Of a stretch of 64,000 bases of DNA, positions 47,001 through 58,366 are shown piece after piece. Within the stretch, counting starts at the first letter, position 1; each line of letters opens with the position of its first letter. The translations under genes were made by a program, and so were the position numbers. Under the pieces are notes generated by a model. The model was not told the DNA's origin. It did no database searches and saw only the letters and a program-made list of their open reading frames with translations. The stretch covers positions 3,084,783-3,148,782 of the forward strand of contig NW_025920103.1 of the NCBI RefSeq assembly GCF_902686445.1, in the 5' to 3' direction. Source of the DNA: Sciurus carolinensis. Taxonomy: Eukaryota; Chordata; Mammalia; Rodentia; Sciuridae.

Positions 47001-50000
47001 TGGTCACTGTGCTCTGCTCTCTGTGATCTCTCTCTGGAGTCTGGATCTTGTCTCTGTGGTTTGTGCTCTCTCCTCTGGTTCTTTCTCAGTGCTCTGTGCT
47101 CTGCACTCTGTGTTCTGGGTTCTGGGTTCTGTTTTCTGGGCTATGTGCTCTGCTCTCTGTGCTCTGCGCTCTGTCTATGTACTCTGTGTCCTGGCTCTAT
47201 ACTCTGTGCTCTGCACTCTGCACTCTGGGCTCTATGCTGTGTGCTCTCTGATCTGAACTCTGCACTCTGGGCCCTGGCTCTGGCCTCCTGCATGTACTCT
47301 GTGCTCTGCGTTCTGTGCTGTGGCCCTGTGCTCTGGGCTCTGGTCTGGCCTCTGTCTCTGTACTCTAGGTCTTGTCTCTGTGCTTTGTGCTGTCTCTTCT
47401 ATCTCAGTCTCTGTGCTCTGTGTGCTGCACTCTGTGTCCTGGGCTCTGGCTCAGAGCTCCTGCTCTGTGCTCTGTGCTCTGTACTCTGTGCTCTGGCTCT
47501 GTTATCTTTGCTCTGGCTCTGTGCTCTGTCTATGTACACTGTGTCCTGGCTCTATGCTCTGTGCTTTGCACTATGCGCTCTGGGTTCCATGCTCTGTACT
47601 CTCTGCTGTGAACTTGGCACTCTGGGTTGTGGCTCTGGGCTCCTGCTCTGCACTCTGTGCTCTGCGTTCTAGTCGGGGCTTTGTGCTCTGTGCTCTCCGC
47701 TCTTCGCTCTGACTCTGGGTTCTGTGTCTGTACTTTGGGCCTTGACTCTGTGCTTTGTGCTAGTTCTTCTATCTCAGTCTCTGTCCTCTCTGCTCTGCAT
47801 TCTCTGTCCTGTACTCTGTCTCTGGTCTCTGTGCTCTCTCTATGTGATCTGGCTCTGTGCTCTGCAGTCTGTGCTCTGGGCTCTGGATCAGTGTTCTGGC
47901 TCTGTGCTCTGTGCTCTATGCTCTGCCCTCTGTTCTGACACTGGGCTCTGTGCTCTGCATTCAGGGCTGTGGCTCTGTGCTCTCTCTCTGTATTCTGGCC
48001 CTGGATCTGAGCTCTGGGCACTGAGTTCTATATTCTAGTCTCTATACTCTGTGCTCTGTGCTCTGTGCTCTGTTCTCTGTGCTCCTCTCTGTGTGCTCTG
48101 TGCTCTGCCTTCTGCACTTTGGGCCCTGGATCTGTGCTTTGTCTCTGTGTTCTGTGCTCTGTTCTATGTGTTCTGGCTCTATCCTCTGTACTCTGCACAA
48201 TGCGCTCTGTGCTCTGTGCTCTGGGCTCATGCTCTGGGCTCTGTCTCTGTACTCAGGGTCTTGTTCTGTGCTTTGTGCTGTCTCTTCTATATCAGTTTCT
48301 GTGCTCTGTGCTCTGCACTCTGTGTTCTGAGTTCTGCCTCTGGGCTCCTGCTCTGTGCTCTGTGCTCATTGCTCTGGGCACTAGCTCTGGGCTCTATCTC
48401 TGTACTCTGTGTCCTGGCTCTATGCTCTGTGCTCTGCACTCTGTGGTCTGGGATCTGGCTATGTGTTCCTACCCTTTGCCCTGTTCCCTGTGCTCTGTGC
48501 TCTGTGCTATGTACTCTGGCTCTGCGCTCTGTGTCCTGTGCTCTGTAATCTTTGCTCTTTGCTCTGTGCTCTGTGCTATGTGCTCTGTGCTCTGGTTCTG
48601 GGCTCTGGCTCTGTGTACTGTACACTTTCCCTACAATTTGCACTCTGGTATCTGGCTCTGTGCTCTGGCAATTTGTTCTTTCCCTGGGTCCTGCAATCTG
48701 CACTATGGACTCTGGCTCTGGGCTCTGGCTCTCCTTTGTGCTCTGTGCTCTGTGCTCTGGTCACTGTGCTCTGTTCCCTGGGCTCTGTCTCTGTATTCTT
48801 GCTCTGGCTCTGAGCTCTGGCATCTGGGCTCTTTGTTCTGTCTCTGTGGGTTCTGTGCTTTGTGCTCTGTGCTCTGGTGCTGTGCTCTGTGCTCTGTGCT
48901 CTGTGTTCTAGTCTCTGTGCTCTGCTCTCTGTACTCTGGTGTCTCTGCTCTTTGCTCTTGTCTGTGGTCTCTGATCTTTGGTCTCTGTACTCTGTTCTCT
49001 TTGATGTGTCTGTGCCCTGGGCTCTGTCTCTGTGCTCTGTGGTCTGTGCTCTGCACTCTGTGCTCTGTACTCTGTGCTCTGGGTTCTGGCTCTGTTCTCT
49101 GTGCTCTCTGCTCTGTACTTTCTGCTCTGGCTCCCTGCTCTGCACTGTGCTCTCTGGGCTCTGGGCCTGTGCTCTGGCTCTGTGCTCTGGTCTCTGGTCA
49201 CTGTGCTCCATGCTCTGTGCTATGTCTCTTTACTCTGGCTCTAGCTATGAGCACTGGGCTCTGGGATCTGTGTTCTGTCTCTGTACTCTGGGATCTCTGC
49301 TCTGTGCTCTGGTCTCTTTGCTTTGTGCTCTGAACCCTGCGCTCTGAGCTCTGGAGCTGGACTCCTGCTCTGTGCTCTGTGTCCTCTGTTCTGGTCTCTG
49401 GCTCTGTGTTCTCTGCTCTGTACTCTTGCTCTGTGCTCTGACCCTGTGCTCTGTGCTCTGCACTCTGTGCTCTGGGTTCTACGCTCTGGGCTCTGGCTCT
49501 GTTCTGTGTGCTCTGGTTCTGTGTTCTTTGCTCTGTGCTCTGTACTTTGCACTATGGGCTCTGGCTCAGGGCTCTTGCTCTGTGCTCTGTGCTCTGGCTC
49601 TGTGCTCTGAGTGCTGTTCTCTGTGCTCTGGATATGTGCTCCTGGCTCTTTCTCTGTGTTCTGGTTCTGTGCTCTGCACTCTGTGCTCTGAGCTCTGTGC
49701 TCTGGCTCTGTGCTCTGGGCTCTGGCTCTGTACTCTGGGTCTTGGTTCTGTGCTTTGTACTCTGTGTTCTGGTATCTCTGTTCTGTGCTTTGTGCTCTGT
49801 GCTCTGGCTATGTGATCTGGCTCTGTGTTCTCCAGTGTGTACTCTTGGCTCTGTGCTTTGTGCTCTGTGCTCTGCATTCTGTGCATTAACCTCTGGATCA
49901 GTGCTCTCCCTCTGTGCTCTGTGGTCTGCACTCTGTACGCTGTGTTCTGTGATCTCTACTCTGTGACCTGGTTCTGGGCTCTGGGCTCTGACTCTGGGCT

Positions 50001-51840
50001 CTGGTTCTATGCCCTATGCTCTGTGCTCTGAACTCTTGGTCTTGTCTCTGTGTTTTTTGCTGTCTCTTCTATCTCAGTCTCTGCTCTCTGTGCTCTGCAC
50101 TCTGTGTCCCGGGCTCTGGCTCTGGATTCCTACTCTGTGCTCTGTGCTCTGTGTTCTGGGGTCTGTCCTCTGGGCCCTGGCTCTGGGCTCTCTCTTTGTA
50201 CTCTGTGTCCTGGCTCTATGCTGTGTGCTCTTCAGTCTGTGGTCTGGGATCTGGCTATGCTGTCCTGCTCTGTGCTCTGTGCCCTATGCTCTGTGCTCTG
50301 TGCTCTGTGCTCTGTGCTCTGGCTCTGTGCTCTGTGCAGGCTCTTTGTCAGTGCTCTATGCTGTGCACTCTGTACTTTGGGCTCTGTGCTCTCTTCTGTA
50401 GGCTCTGTCTCAGTTCTCTGTACTCTGCATTCTGCACCAAGGGTTCTGTGCTCTGTGCTCTGGCTCTGGTCTCCTGCTCTGAGCACAGAGCACAGAGCAT
50501 AGAGCTCAGAGCACACAGCCCAGAGCACACAGCACTGAGCTAGAGCACAGAGCACAGAGCCAGTGCCCAGAACCCAGAGTACAGAGCACAGAGCACAGAG
50601 ACCAGAGCATAGAACACAGAGCACAGAGACCACAGCACAGAGCCAGAGCACAGAGACCAGAACACAGAGTTCAGAATGAGGGCCTAGATCCAGAGTACAG
50701 AGACAGAGTAAAGAGAGCACAGAGCACAGTGCACAGAGCCCAGAGCACAGAGCCCAGAGTCCAGAGGCAGAGCCCAGAGCCCAGAGTGCAGAGCAAAAGG
50801 CACAGAGCACAGAGCACAGAGTACAGAGCACAGAGCAAAAGGCACAGAGCCCAGAGCACAGAACCCAGAGCCCAGAGCCAGAGCACAGAGCACAGAGTGC
50901 AGAGCAAAAGGCACAGAGCACAGAACCCAGAGTACAGAGCACAGAGCAAAAGGCACAGAGCACAGAGCACAGAGCACAGAGTGCAGAGCAAAAGGCACAG
51001 AGCACAGAGCACAGAGTACAGAGCACAGAGCACAGAGCACAGAACCAGAGCACAGAGTACAGAGTGCAGAGCAAAAGACACAGAGCACAGAGCAAAGAGC
51101 ACAGAGCCAAAGCCCAGAGCCCAGAGCCCAGAGCCAGAGCACAGAGCACAGAGACCAGATCACAGAGCACAGAGTCAGAGCACACATCCAGAGCCAAGAG
51201 CACAGACCCAGAGTACAGAGAATAAACCAAGAGCCCAAAGCCCAGAGTAAGGAACAGAGAGCACAGAAGCACAGAGCAGAGAGTGCAGAGCACAGAGCAC
51301 AGAGCATAGAGCCCAGAACACAGAGCACAGAGACAGCACAGAGCCCTGAGCACACAGCATAGAGCCAGATCCCAGTGCACAGAGTGCAGAGGACAGAGTA
51401 CAGAGCACAGAATTAGAGCTGAGAGCCAGAGCCCAGAGCACATAGCCAGAGCAGAGAGCACAGAGACCAGAGACCAGGGAACAGAGCACAGTGCTAGAAC
51501 CGAGAGACAGAGACCACAGCACAGAGCCCAGAGCCCAGAGCACAGAGCACAGATATCAAAGACCAGAGCTCAGAAACAGAACACAGAGCACAGAGCACAG
51601 AGCACAGAGCCCAGAAAACAGAGCCCAGAGCACAGAGCACAGAGAACACAGCATAGAGTCCTGAGCAAAGAGACCAGAGCCAGATCCCAGTGCACAGAGT
51701 GCAGAGCACAGAGTATAGAGCACAGAGCTAGAGTTGAGAGCCAGGGCCCAGAGCACATAGTCAGAGCACAGAGAACAAAGCACAGCGCAGGAGCCCAGAG
51801 CCAGGTCCCAGAGCACAGAGTTCAGAGCAGAGAGTATAGA

Positions 51841-52006
51841 GCACAGAGCCCAGATCCCAGAGCCCAGAGACCAGAGCTCAGAGACAAATTACAGATCACA
51901 GAGCTTAGAGACCAGAGACAATAGCACAGAGCCCAGATCCCAGAGCCCAGAGACCAGAGCTCAGAGACAAATTACAGATCACAGAGCTTAGAGACCAGAG
52001 ACAATA
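51841..52006 (-). repeat. Perfect 83-bp tandem duplication
   Basis: 51,841-51,923 and 51,924-52,006 are identical base for base by eye. Each contains the unusual words GACAAATTACAGATCACAG and GAGACAATA. Perfect identity in a degenerate array means a recent event. Confidence 0.95.
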
Positions 52007-53208
52007 GCACAGAGACCAGAGTACAGAGCACAGAGCACAGAGCACAGAAGAGAGAGCACAGACTCAGAGCCCAGAGCCAGATCCCAGAGTGCAGAATGCA
52101 GAGCACAGAGTACAGAGCATAGAGCCAGAGCACAGAGCCAGTCCCCAGAGCACATAGCCAGAGCACAGAGCATAGAGCACACAGCCCAGAGCAGAGAGCA
52201 CAGAGCAGTAGCCCAGAGGCAGAGCCCAGAGCACAGAGAACAGAGCACAGAGCCAGAGCCCAGAGCCGAGAGTACAGAGCACTGAGCACATAGTGCAGAG
52301 CATAGAGAACAGAGCTCAGAGCACAAATCAGAGCACACAGCCCAGAGCCAGAGCCGAGAGTCAGAGCCCAGAGCACATAACCAGAACCCAGAGCAAAGAG
52401 CCCAGAGAACTTAGTACAGAGACCACAGCACAGAACCCAGAGCACAGGGACCAGAGCCCAGAGACCAGAGTTCGAAGACAGAGCACAGAACTCAGAGCCA
52501 GAGCCCAGGGCCAGAGAACAGAGAACATTGTCAGAGCACAGAGCAGAGGGCACAAAACACAGAGCACAAAACAAGAAGCAGGAGCCCAAATCAGGAGCCT
52601 AGAGTCAGATCCCAGAGTGCAGAGTGCAGAGCACAGAGAACAGGGGTCCAGAGCACAGAGCCAGTGGCCAAGTGCAGAACCCAGAGCAGGAGCCCAGAGC
52701 ACAGGGGCCCAGAGTCAGAGCCAAGAGCACAGAGCACAAAGCACAGAGCCAGAGCCCAGAGACCAGAGCAAAGAGCACAGAACCCAGTGCCCAGACCATA
52801 TGTAGAGAGACAGAACACAGAGCCCAGAGCCCAGGGATGAGAGCACAGAGCACAGAGACCACAGCACAGAGCCCAGAGCCCAGAGCCCAGAGCACAGAGC
52901 CAGAGCACAGAGCCAGGGAACAGAGCCAGAGCCCACAGCACAGAGCAGAGCACAGAGCACAGAGCCCAGATCTCACAGCCAGAGCACAGAGAACTGTGAC
53001 AGAACCAGAGCCCAGAGCGCAGAACCCAGTGCCCAGTGCCAGAGTACAGAGCACAGAGAACAAACCAGAGCCCAGAGCAGAGAGCACAGAGCCCAGAGTC
53101 CAGATGACAATGCAGAGCACAGAGCCAGAGCACAAAGCACAGAGTACAGAGCATACAATACAGAGTCAGAGCACATATCACAGAGCACAGAACCAGAGGA
53201 CAGAGCCA

Positions 53209-53276
53209 GAGGCCACAGCATGGAGCCCAGAGCACAGAGTCAGAGGCCACAGCATGGAGCCCAGAGCACAGAGTCA
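53209..53276 (-). repeat. 34-bp tandem duplication
   Basis: GAGGCCACAGCATGGAGCCC followed by AGAGCACAGAGTCA occurs twice in succession, starting at 53,209 and 53,243. Confidence 0.95.
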
Positions 53277-55860
53277 GAGTGCAGAGCATTGAACACATAG
53301 CACAGAAACCAAAGCCCACATTACAGAGCACAGAGACCAGAGCCCAGAGCCAAAGCACAGAGCACAGAGACAGAACCAGAGCCCAGAGCAAAGAGCACAG
53401 AGCAGAGAGCCAGAGTCCAGAGACAGAGCACAGAAACCAGAGGCCGGAGCGAGAGAACAGAGAAAAGAGACAGAGACCAGAGAACAGTGCAGAGATCCAG
53501 CGACTAGAGGCAGAATCAAGAACACAGTGTGCTGAGCACAGTGCACAGAGACCAGACCACATGGTCAGAGCACAGATCCTGAGCACAGAGCACAGAACTC
53601 AGACCATAAAGCCAGAGCACAGAGCCAGAGTACAGAGATAGTACGCAGAGTACCGAGCACAGAGTGCGGAACACAGAGCACACAGCACAGAATCAGGGCA
53701 CAGACCCAGAGCACAAAGTGCAGAGTGCAGAGCATAGAACACAGAACCCAGACCACATAGCCAGAGCACAGAGCCCAGAACACAGAGCCCAGAACCCAGA
53801 ATACAGAGCAAGTGCACAAAGCACAGAGTACAGTGCCAGAACACAGAGCATAGGGACAGAGTACAGAGCACAGAGCACAGAGGCAGAGCACACAGACAGA
53901 GCCCAGAGTACAAAGCACACAGTGCAGAGCATAGAGCACACAGCACAGAACCAGAGTACAGAGCCAGAGCCCACAGTACATAGCCCAGAGCACAAAGCCA
54001 GAGCACACAGCCCAGAGAAAGATCTAAGATCCAGAGACCAGAGACAGAGCACAGAGCCAGAGCCCAGATAGAGAACAGAGCCAGAGCCCATAGTAAAGAT
54101 CCCAGAACACAGAGCCAGAACACATAGCCCAGAGACAGAACCCAGAGCCAGAGGCCAGAGACATAGGAGAGAGCCAGAGCCCAGAGCACAGAGCACAGAG
54201 CCAGAGCACAGAGCACAGATCCCACAGCCAGAACACAGAGCACAGAGACAGAATCAGAGCTCAGAGCACAGAGTCCAGAGCCCAGAACCAAAGCACAGAG
54301 CACAGAGAATGCAGCAGAGCACAGAGCACAGAGAACGCAGCAGAGCCCAGAGCAGAGAGCACAGAGCTCAGAGCCCAGATCACAAAGCCAGGGCACAGAG
54401 CCAGAGCACAGAGGACAGTGTACACAGCATGTAATACACAGTCAGAGCACATATCACAGAGCACAGAACCAGAGGACAGAGCCAGAGCTCACAGCATGGA
54501 TCACAGAGCACAGAGCCAGAGCACATAGCCCAGAGACAGAGACCAGAGCCAGAGCACATGGCCAAGAGCACAGAGCACAAAGCCAGAATATAGAACATAG
54601 AACCCAGAGCCAGAGAACAGAGAAAAGAGACAAAGACCAGAGTACAGAGCACAGAGCCCAGTGCAGAGATCCAGAACCCAGAGGCAGAACAAAGAGCACA
54701 GAGTGCAGAGCACAGTGCACAGAGATCAGACCACATAATCAGAGCACAGAACCAGAGCACAGATCACAGAGCCCAGAGCACATAGCCAGAGCATATAGCC
54801 CAGAGACAGAACCAAGAGCCAGAGCACAGAGACAGAGCACAAAGCCAGAGCCAGAGAACAGAGAACAGAGCCAGAGCTCAGAGCACAGAGCCCAGATACC
54901 AGAGCCAGAGCACAGAGCACAGAGACTGAACCAGAGCCCAGAGCCAGAACCCAAAGCACAGAATGTAGTGCACAGAGCACAGAAACCAGAGTACAGAGAC
55001 CAGAGCACAAAGCACAGAACACAGAGCCAGAGTCCAGAGCATAGAGCACAGAGCCCAGAGCCCAGACAACAAAGTTAGAGTACAGAGTCAGAGCACAGGG
55101 ACAGAGGCCAGACCACATAGCCAGTGCACAGAGCACAGAACACAGAGCAGAGAGCCCAGAGAACAGAGCCCAGATCCCAAAGCACAGAGCACAGAGCACA
55201 GAGACCAGAGCACAAAGTTCAGAGCACAGAGCACAGATCCCAGAGTCCCGAGCTAGAGCACAGAGGTCATAGCACAGAGCACAGAACCAGTACCCAGTAC
55301 ACAGAGCACAGAGCCCATTCAGAATACAGAAACAGAGCACAGAGCTCAAAAACAGAGTCCAGAGACAGAGCACACAGCACAGAGACCAGAGACTGAGACC
55401 ATAGCACAGAACCAGAGTACAGAGACACAGCGCAGAGCACAGATCATAGAGCCCAGACCCAGAGTAGAGAGACAGAACACAGTGCCCACAACCAAGAGTA
55501 CAGAGCAGAGAGCACAGAGCGTAGAGCACAGAACTGACAGCAGAGAGCTCAGAGCACAGAGCACAGAGCACAGAGCAAAGAGCCCAGAGCACAGAGGAAA
55601 AAGCAAAGATCACAGAGCACAGAGACCAGAGCCCATAGTAGTGAACCCAGAGCACAGAGCACAGAGTACAGAGACCAGTGCATAGAGCATACAGCCCAGA
55701 GCCCAGACCCAGAGTACACACACAAAACACAGTACCCAGAGCCCAGAGATCAGAGCATAGTGCACAGAGCACAGAGACCAGAGCACAGAGCTCAGAGGAC
55801 AAAGCACATATCACAGAGCACACAGCTCAGAGACCAGAGCACAGAGCACAGGGCACAGAG

Positions 55861-56122
55861 CCCAGACCCAGAGTACAGAGACAGAACACAGAGCCCACAA
55901 CCAACAGCACAAAGCACAGAGCCCAGAGCACAGAGGACAAAACACAGAGCACACAGCACAGAGATCAGAGCACAGAGCACAGGGCACAGAGCCCAGACCC
56001 AGAGTACAGAGACAGAACATAGAGCCCACAACCAACAGCACAAAGCACAGAGCACAGAGCACAGAGGACAAAGCACAGAGGACAAAACACAGAGCACACA
56101 GCACAGAGATCAGAGCACAGAG
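55861..56122 (-). repeat. 131-bp higher-order tandem repeat
   Basis: CCCAGACCCAGAGTACAGAG followed by ACAGAACACAGAGCCCACAA recurs at 55,861 and 55,992. A weaker earlier copy lies near 55,454. Confidence 0.85.
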
Positions 56123-56472
56123 ACCAGACCCAGAGTACACACTCAAAACACAGAACCCAGAGCCCAGAGATCAGAGTACAGTGCACAGATCACAGAGACC
56201 ATAGCACAGAGTTCAGCCAAGAGCCCAGATCCAGAGTACAGAGATAAAACTCAGAGCCCAGAACCAGAACCCAGAGCACAGAACACAGAGCACAGAGCAT
56301 AGATCCAGAGCCCAGAGCCCGAGACCAGAGCACAGAGCACAGAACCAAAGCAAGAGCCCAGATCACAGAGCACAGAGCCCGGATCACAGAGTCTAGAGCA
56401 CAGAGTGTAGAGCACAGAGCCAAGAGCCCAGACCCAGAGTATAGAGCCAGAGTTCAAAGAGCACAGAGCACA

Positions 56473-57025
56473 TGTAATGAGCTGACCAATCTGGCTTCAT
56501 GATAATATTATAGGCAAGACTATAAGGGATATGACTAAACAGACTCCATTTTGTTTTGAAACTCCATGTTATGTAGGAAATAAGTTTTCCCCATGGGAAC
56601 ACCCACCTCTGTACCCATCCTCAGTTACTTAGTGTGACATGTTTAGCAATACAAAATGACAATTCTTATGTAATGATAAATTGCTGTCTTTTGATTGCTA
56701 TTGCTCTTAACTAACATACTGTGTAAATAGTAATTGTGTGGATGGTAGTAACCATTCTTTAGTTTGTACCTAGGTAAGGGTCATTTTGACCCACTACTCC
56801 CGCTGTTGATGATTTCATGATGTTAGTTTGTAATTTCAAATCATAGCAACAGACACTTATGATTAATGTGATTTTTGGTATAAGAACCCCTACAACACTA
56901 TGGTCGGGGCTGTTCTCCCAATAACCTTTTTTGGGGGCATTGTGTGAGATAGTCAGCTGGCCGGCTTAATAAAATTTGGACTTCTCAGTGGTAAGCAGTC
57001 TATTCTTAAGTTGTGCCCCATAACA
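56473..57025 (+). mobile_element. ERV solo LTR (553 bp) inside the satellite
   Basis: Non-repetitive island beginning TGTAATGAGCTGACCAATCT and ending 'GTGCCCCATAACA'. Features of a gammaretrovirus-like (ERV1) LTR: 'AACAGACTCCATTTTGTTTT', a TATA-like TATAAG at 56,879-56,884, the R-like 'AGTCAGCTGGCCGGCTTAAT' and AATAAA at 56,968-56,973. The bases just outside are CACA on the left and CATA on the right, a 4-bp duplication with one mismatch. No gag, pol or env sequence is present. It inserted into, and so post-dates, the local array. Confidence 0.85.
56968..56973 (+). terminator. LTR polyadenylation signal
   Basis: AATAAA in the R-like part of the solo LTR, about 85 bp after the TATA-like box. 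Confidence 0.6.
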
Positions 57026-58366
57026 CATAGTGACCAGATCCCAGAGCACAGAGCCAGAGTCCATAGCACAAGGTGCAGAGCACAAAAACAGAGCCCAGAG
57101 CCCAGAGCACAAAGCACAGAGCTAGAGCCCAGAGCACAGAGTGCAGACCACAGAAACAGAGCATAGAGCCCAGAGCACACAGCACAGAGCACAGTGCCGG
57201 AGCACAGAGCACAGACCCAGAGTATAGAGACAGAACATAGAGCCCAGAGCTTAGAATATGGAGCAAAGAGCACAGAGACCAGGGCACAGAGCAGAGAGTC
57301 CAGTGCCCAGACCAATTGTAGAGAGACAGAACCCAGAGACCAGATACCAGAGCTCAGAACAGACAGCACAGAGACCACAGCCCAGAGCCCAGAGCCCAGA
57401 GCCCAGAGATCAGAGCTCAGAGAGAGAGCACAGAGACCAGAGCACAGAGCACAGAGACTAGAACCTTAGCCCAGAGCACAGAGAACAGAGCACAGAGACC
57501 AGAGCACACAGCACAGAGCACAGAGGCTAGTGCATAAATCAACAAACCCAGAGCCCACAGCACAGAGCCTAGAGCCCAGAGATCAGAGCACAAAGCACAA
57601 CCCAGAGCCCAGAGCCCAGTGTCAGAGCACAGAGAGCATAGTACAGAGAACAGAGCCAGAGCACACAACCAGAGCCCAGAGCACAGACCCAGAGTACACA
57701 GATAGAACACAGAGCCCAGAGCCTAGAGTAGAGAGCACAGGGCACAGAGTACAGAAACCACAGCACAGAGCACAGAGTACAGAAACCAGAGCACAGAGAA
57801 CAGAGCCCACTGCTCACCAACTGTACAGAGACAGAATAGAGAGACCAGAGCCCAGACCTCAGAGAACAGAGCACAGAGACCGCAGAACAGAGCCCAGCAC
57901 AGAGACAAGAGCCCAGATACCAGAGTTCAGAGACACAGCACAGAGCACAGAACTTAGAGACCACAGATCATAGCACAGAGCACAGAGGCCAGAGCCCAGA
58001 GCCCAGAGAGCAGAGCACAGAGCACAGAATACAGAGGCAGAGCACAGAGTCAGAGCCCAGAGCACAGCAAACAGAGGATAGAGCCAGAGCCCAGAGCCAA
58101 GAACAGAGAGCACAAAGCACAGAGCCAGAGCAGAGTGCAAAGCACAGAGCACAGAGCACAGAACCCAGAGTACAGATCACAGTGCACTGAGCAAAGAGAT
58201 CACAGCAGAGTCCCGAGCACAAAGCCCATCTCCCAGAGACCAGAGTTCAGAGACAGAACACAGAGCACAGAGCTCTGAGACCAGAGACCATAGCACAGAA
58301 CACAGAGCACAGAGCGCAGTGCGCAGATCACAGGGCACATATCTCAGAGCCAGAGCAAAGTTACAG

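Larger units (their letters stand above)
37908..50480 (+). repeat. Satellite block A, CTCTGTG polarity (12.6 kb)
   Basis: Longest uninterrupted block. Contains recurring non-heptamer marker phrases such as TCTTCTATCTCAG (about ten copies between 41.8 and 50.1 kb) and CTATGGACTCTTGGCTCTC-like text (41.4, 42.3, 43.0, 44.25, 44.4 kb). These define higher-order repeats. Apparent frames here (for example 48,065-49,333) encode only LCALCSV-like repeats. Confidence 0.95.
50481..58366 (-). repeat. Satellite block B, CACAGAG polarity (7.9 kb)
   Basis: Inverted relative to block A. Starts inside TGCTCTGAGCACAGAGCA and ends at the 8-bp palindrome ACAGCTGT (58,363-58,370). Interrupted by the solo LTR at 56,473-57,025. 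Open frames read HRAQSTE-like repeats on the plus strand and LCALCSV-like repeats on the minus strand. Confidence 0.95.

Noticed and set aside
48065..49333. 422-codon open frame in the satellite
   Set aside because: Encodes only LCALCSV-type repeats. All frames of this heptamer are open by arithmetic; there is no start context, domain or composition signal.
50232..51461. 409-codon minus-strand frame across the A/B junction
   Set aside because: Same artefact. It crosses the fold-back, so it switches from LCALCSV-like to HRAQSTE-like text at the junction.
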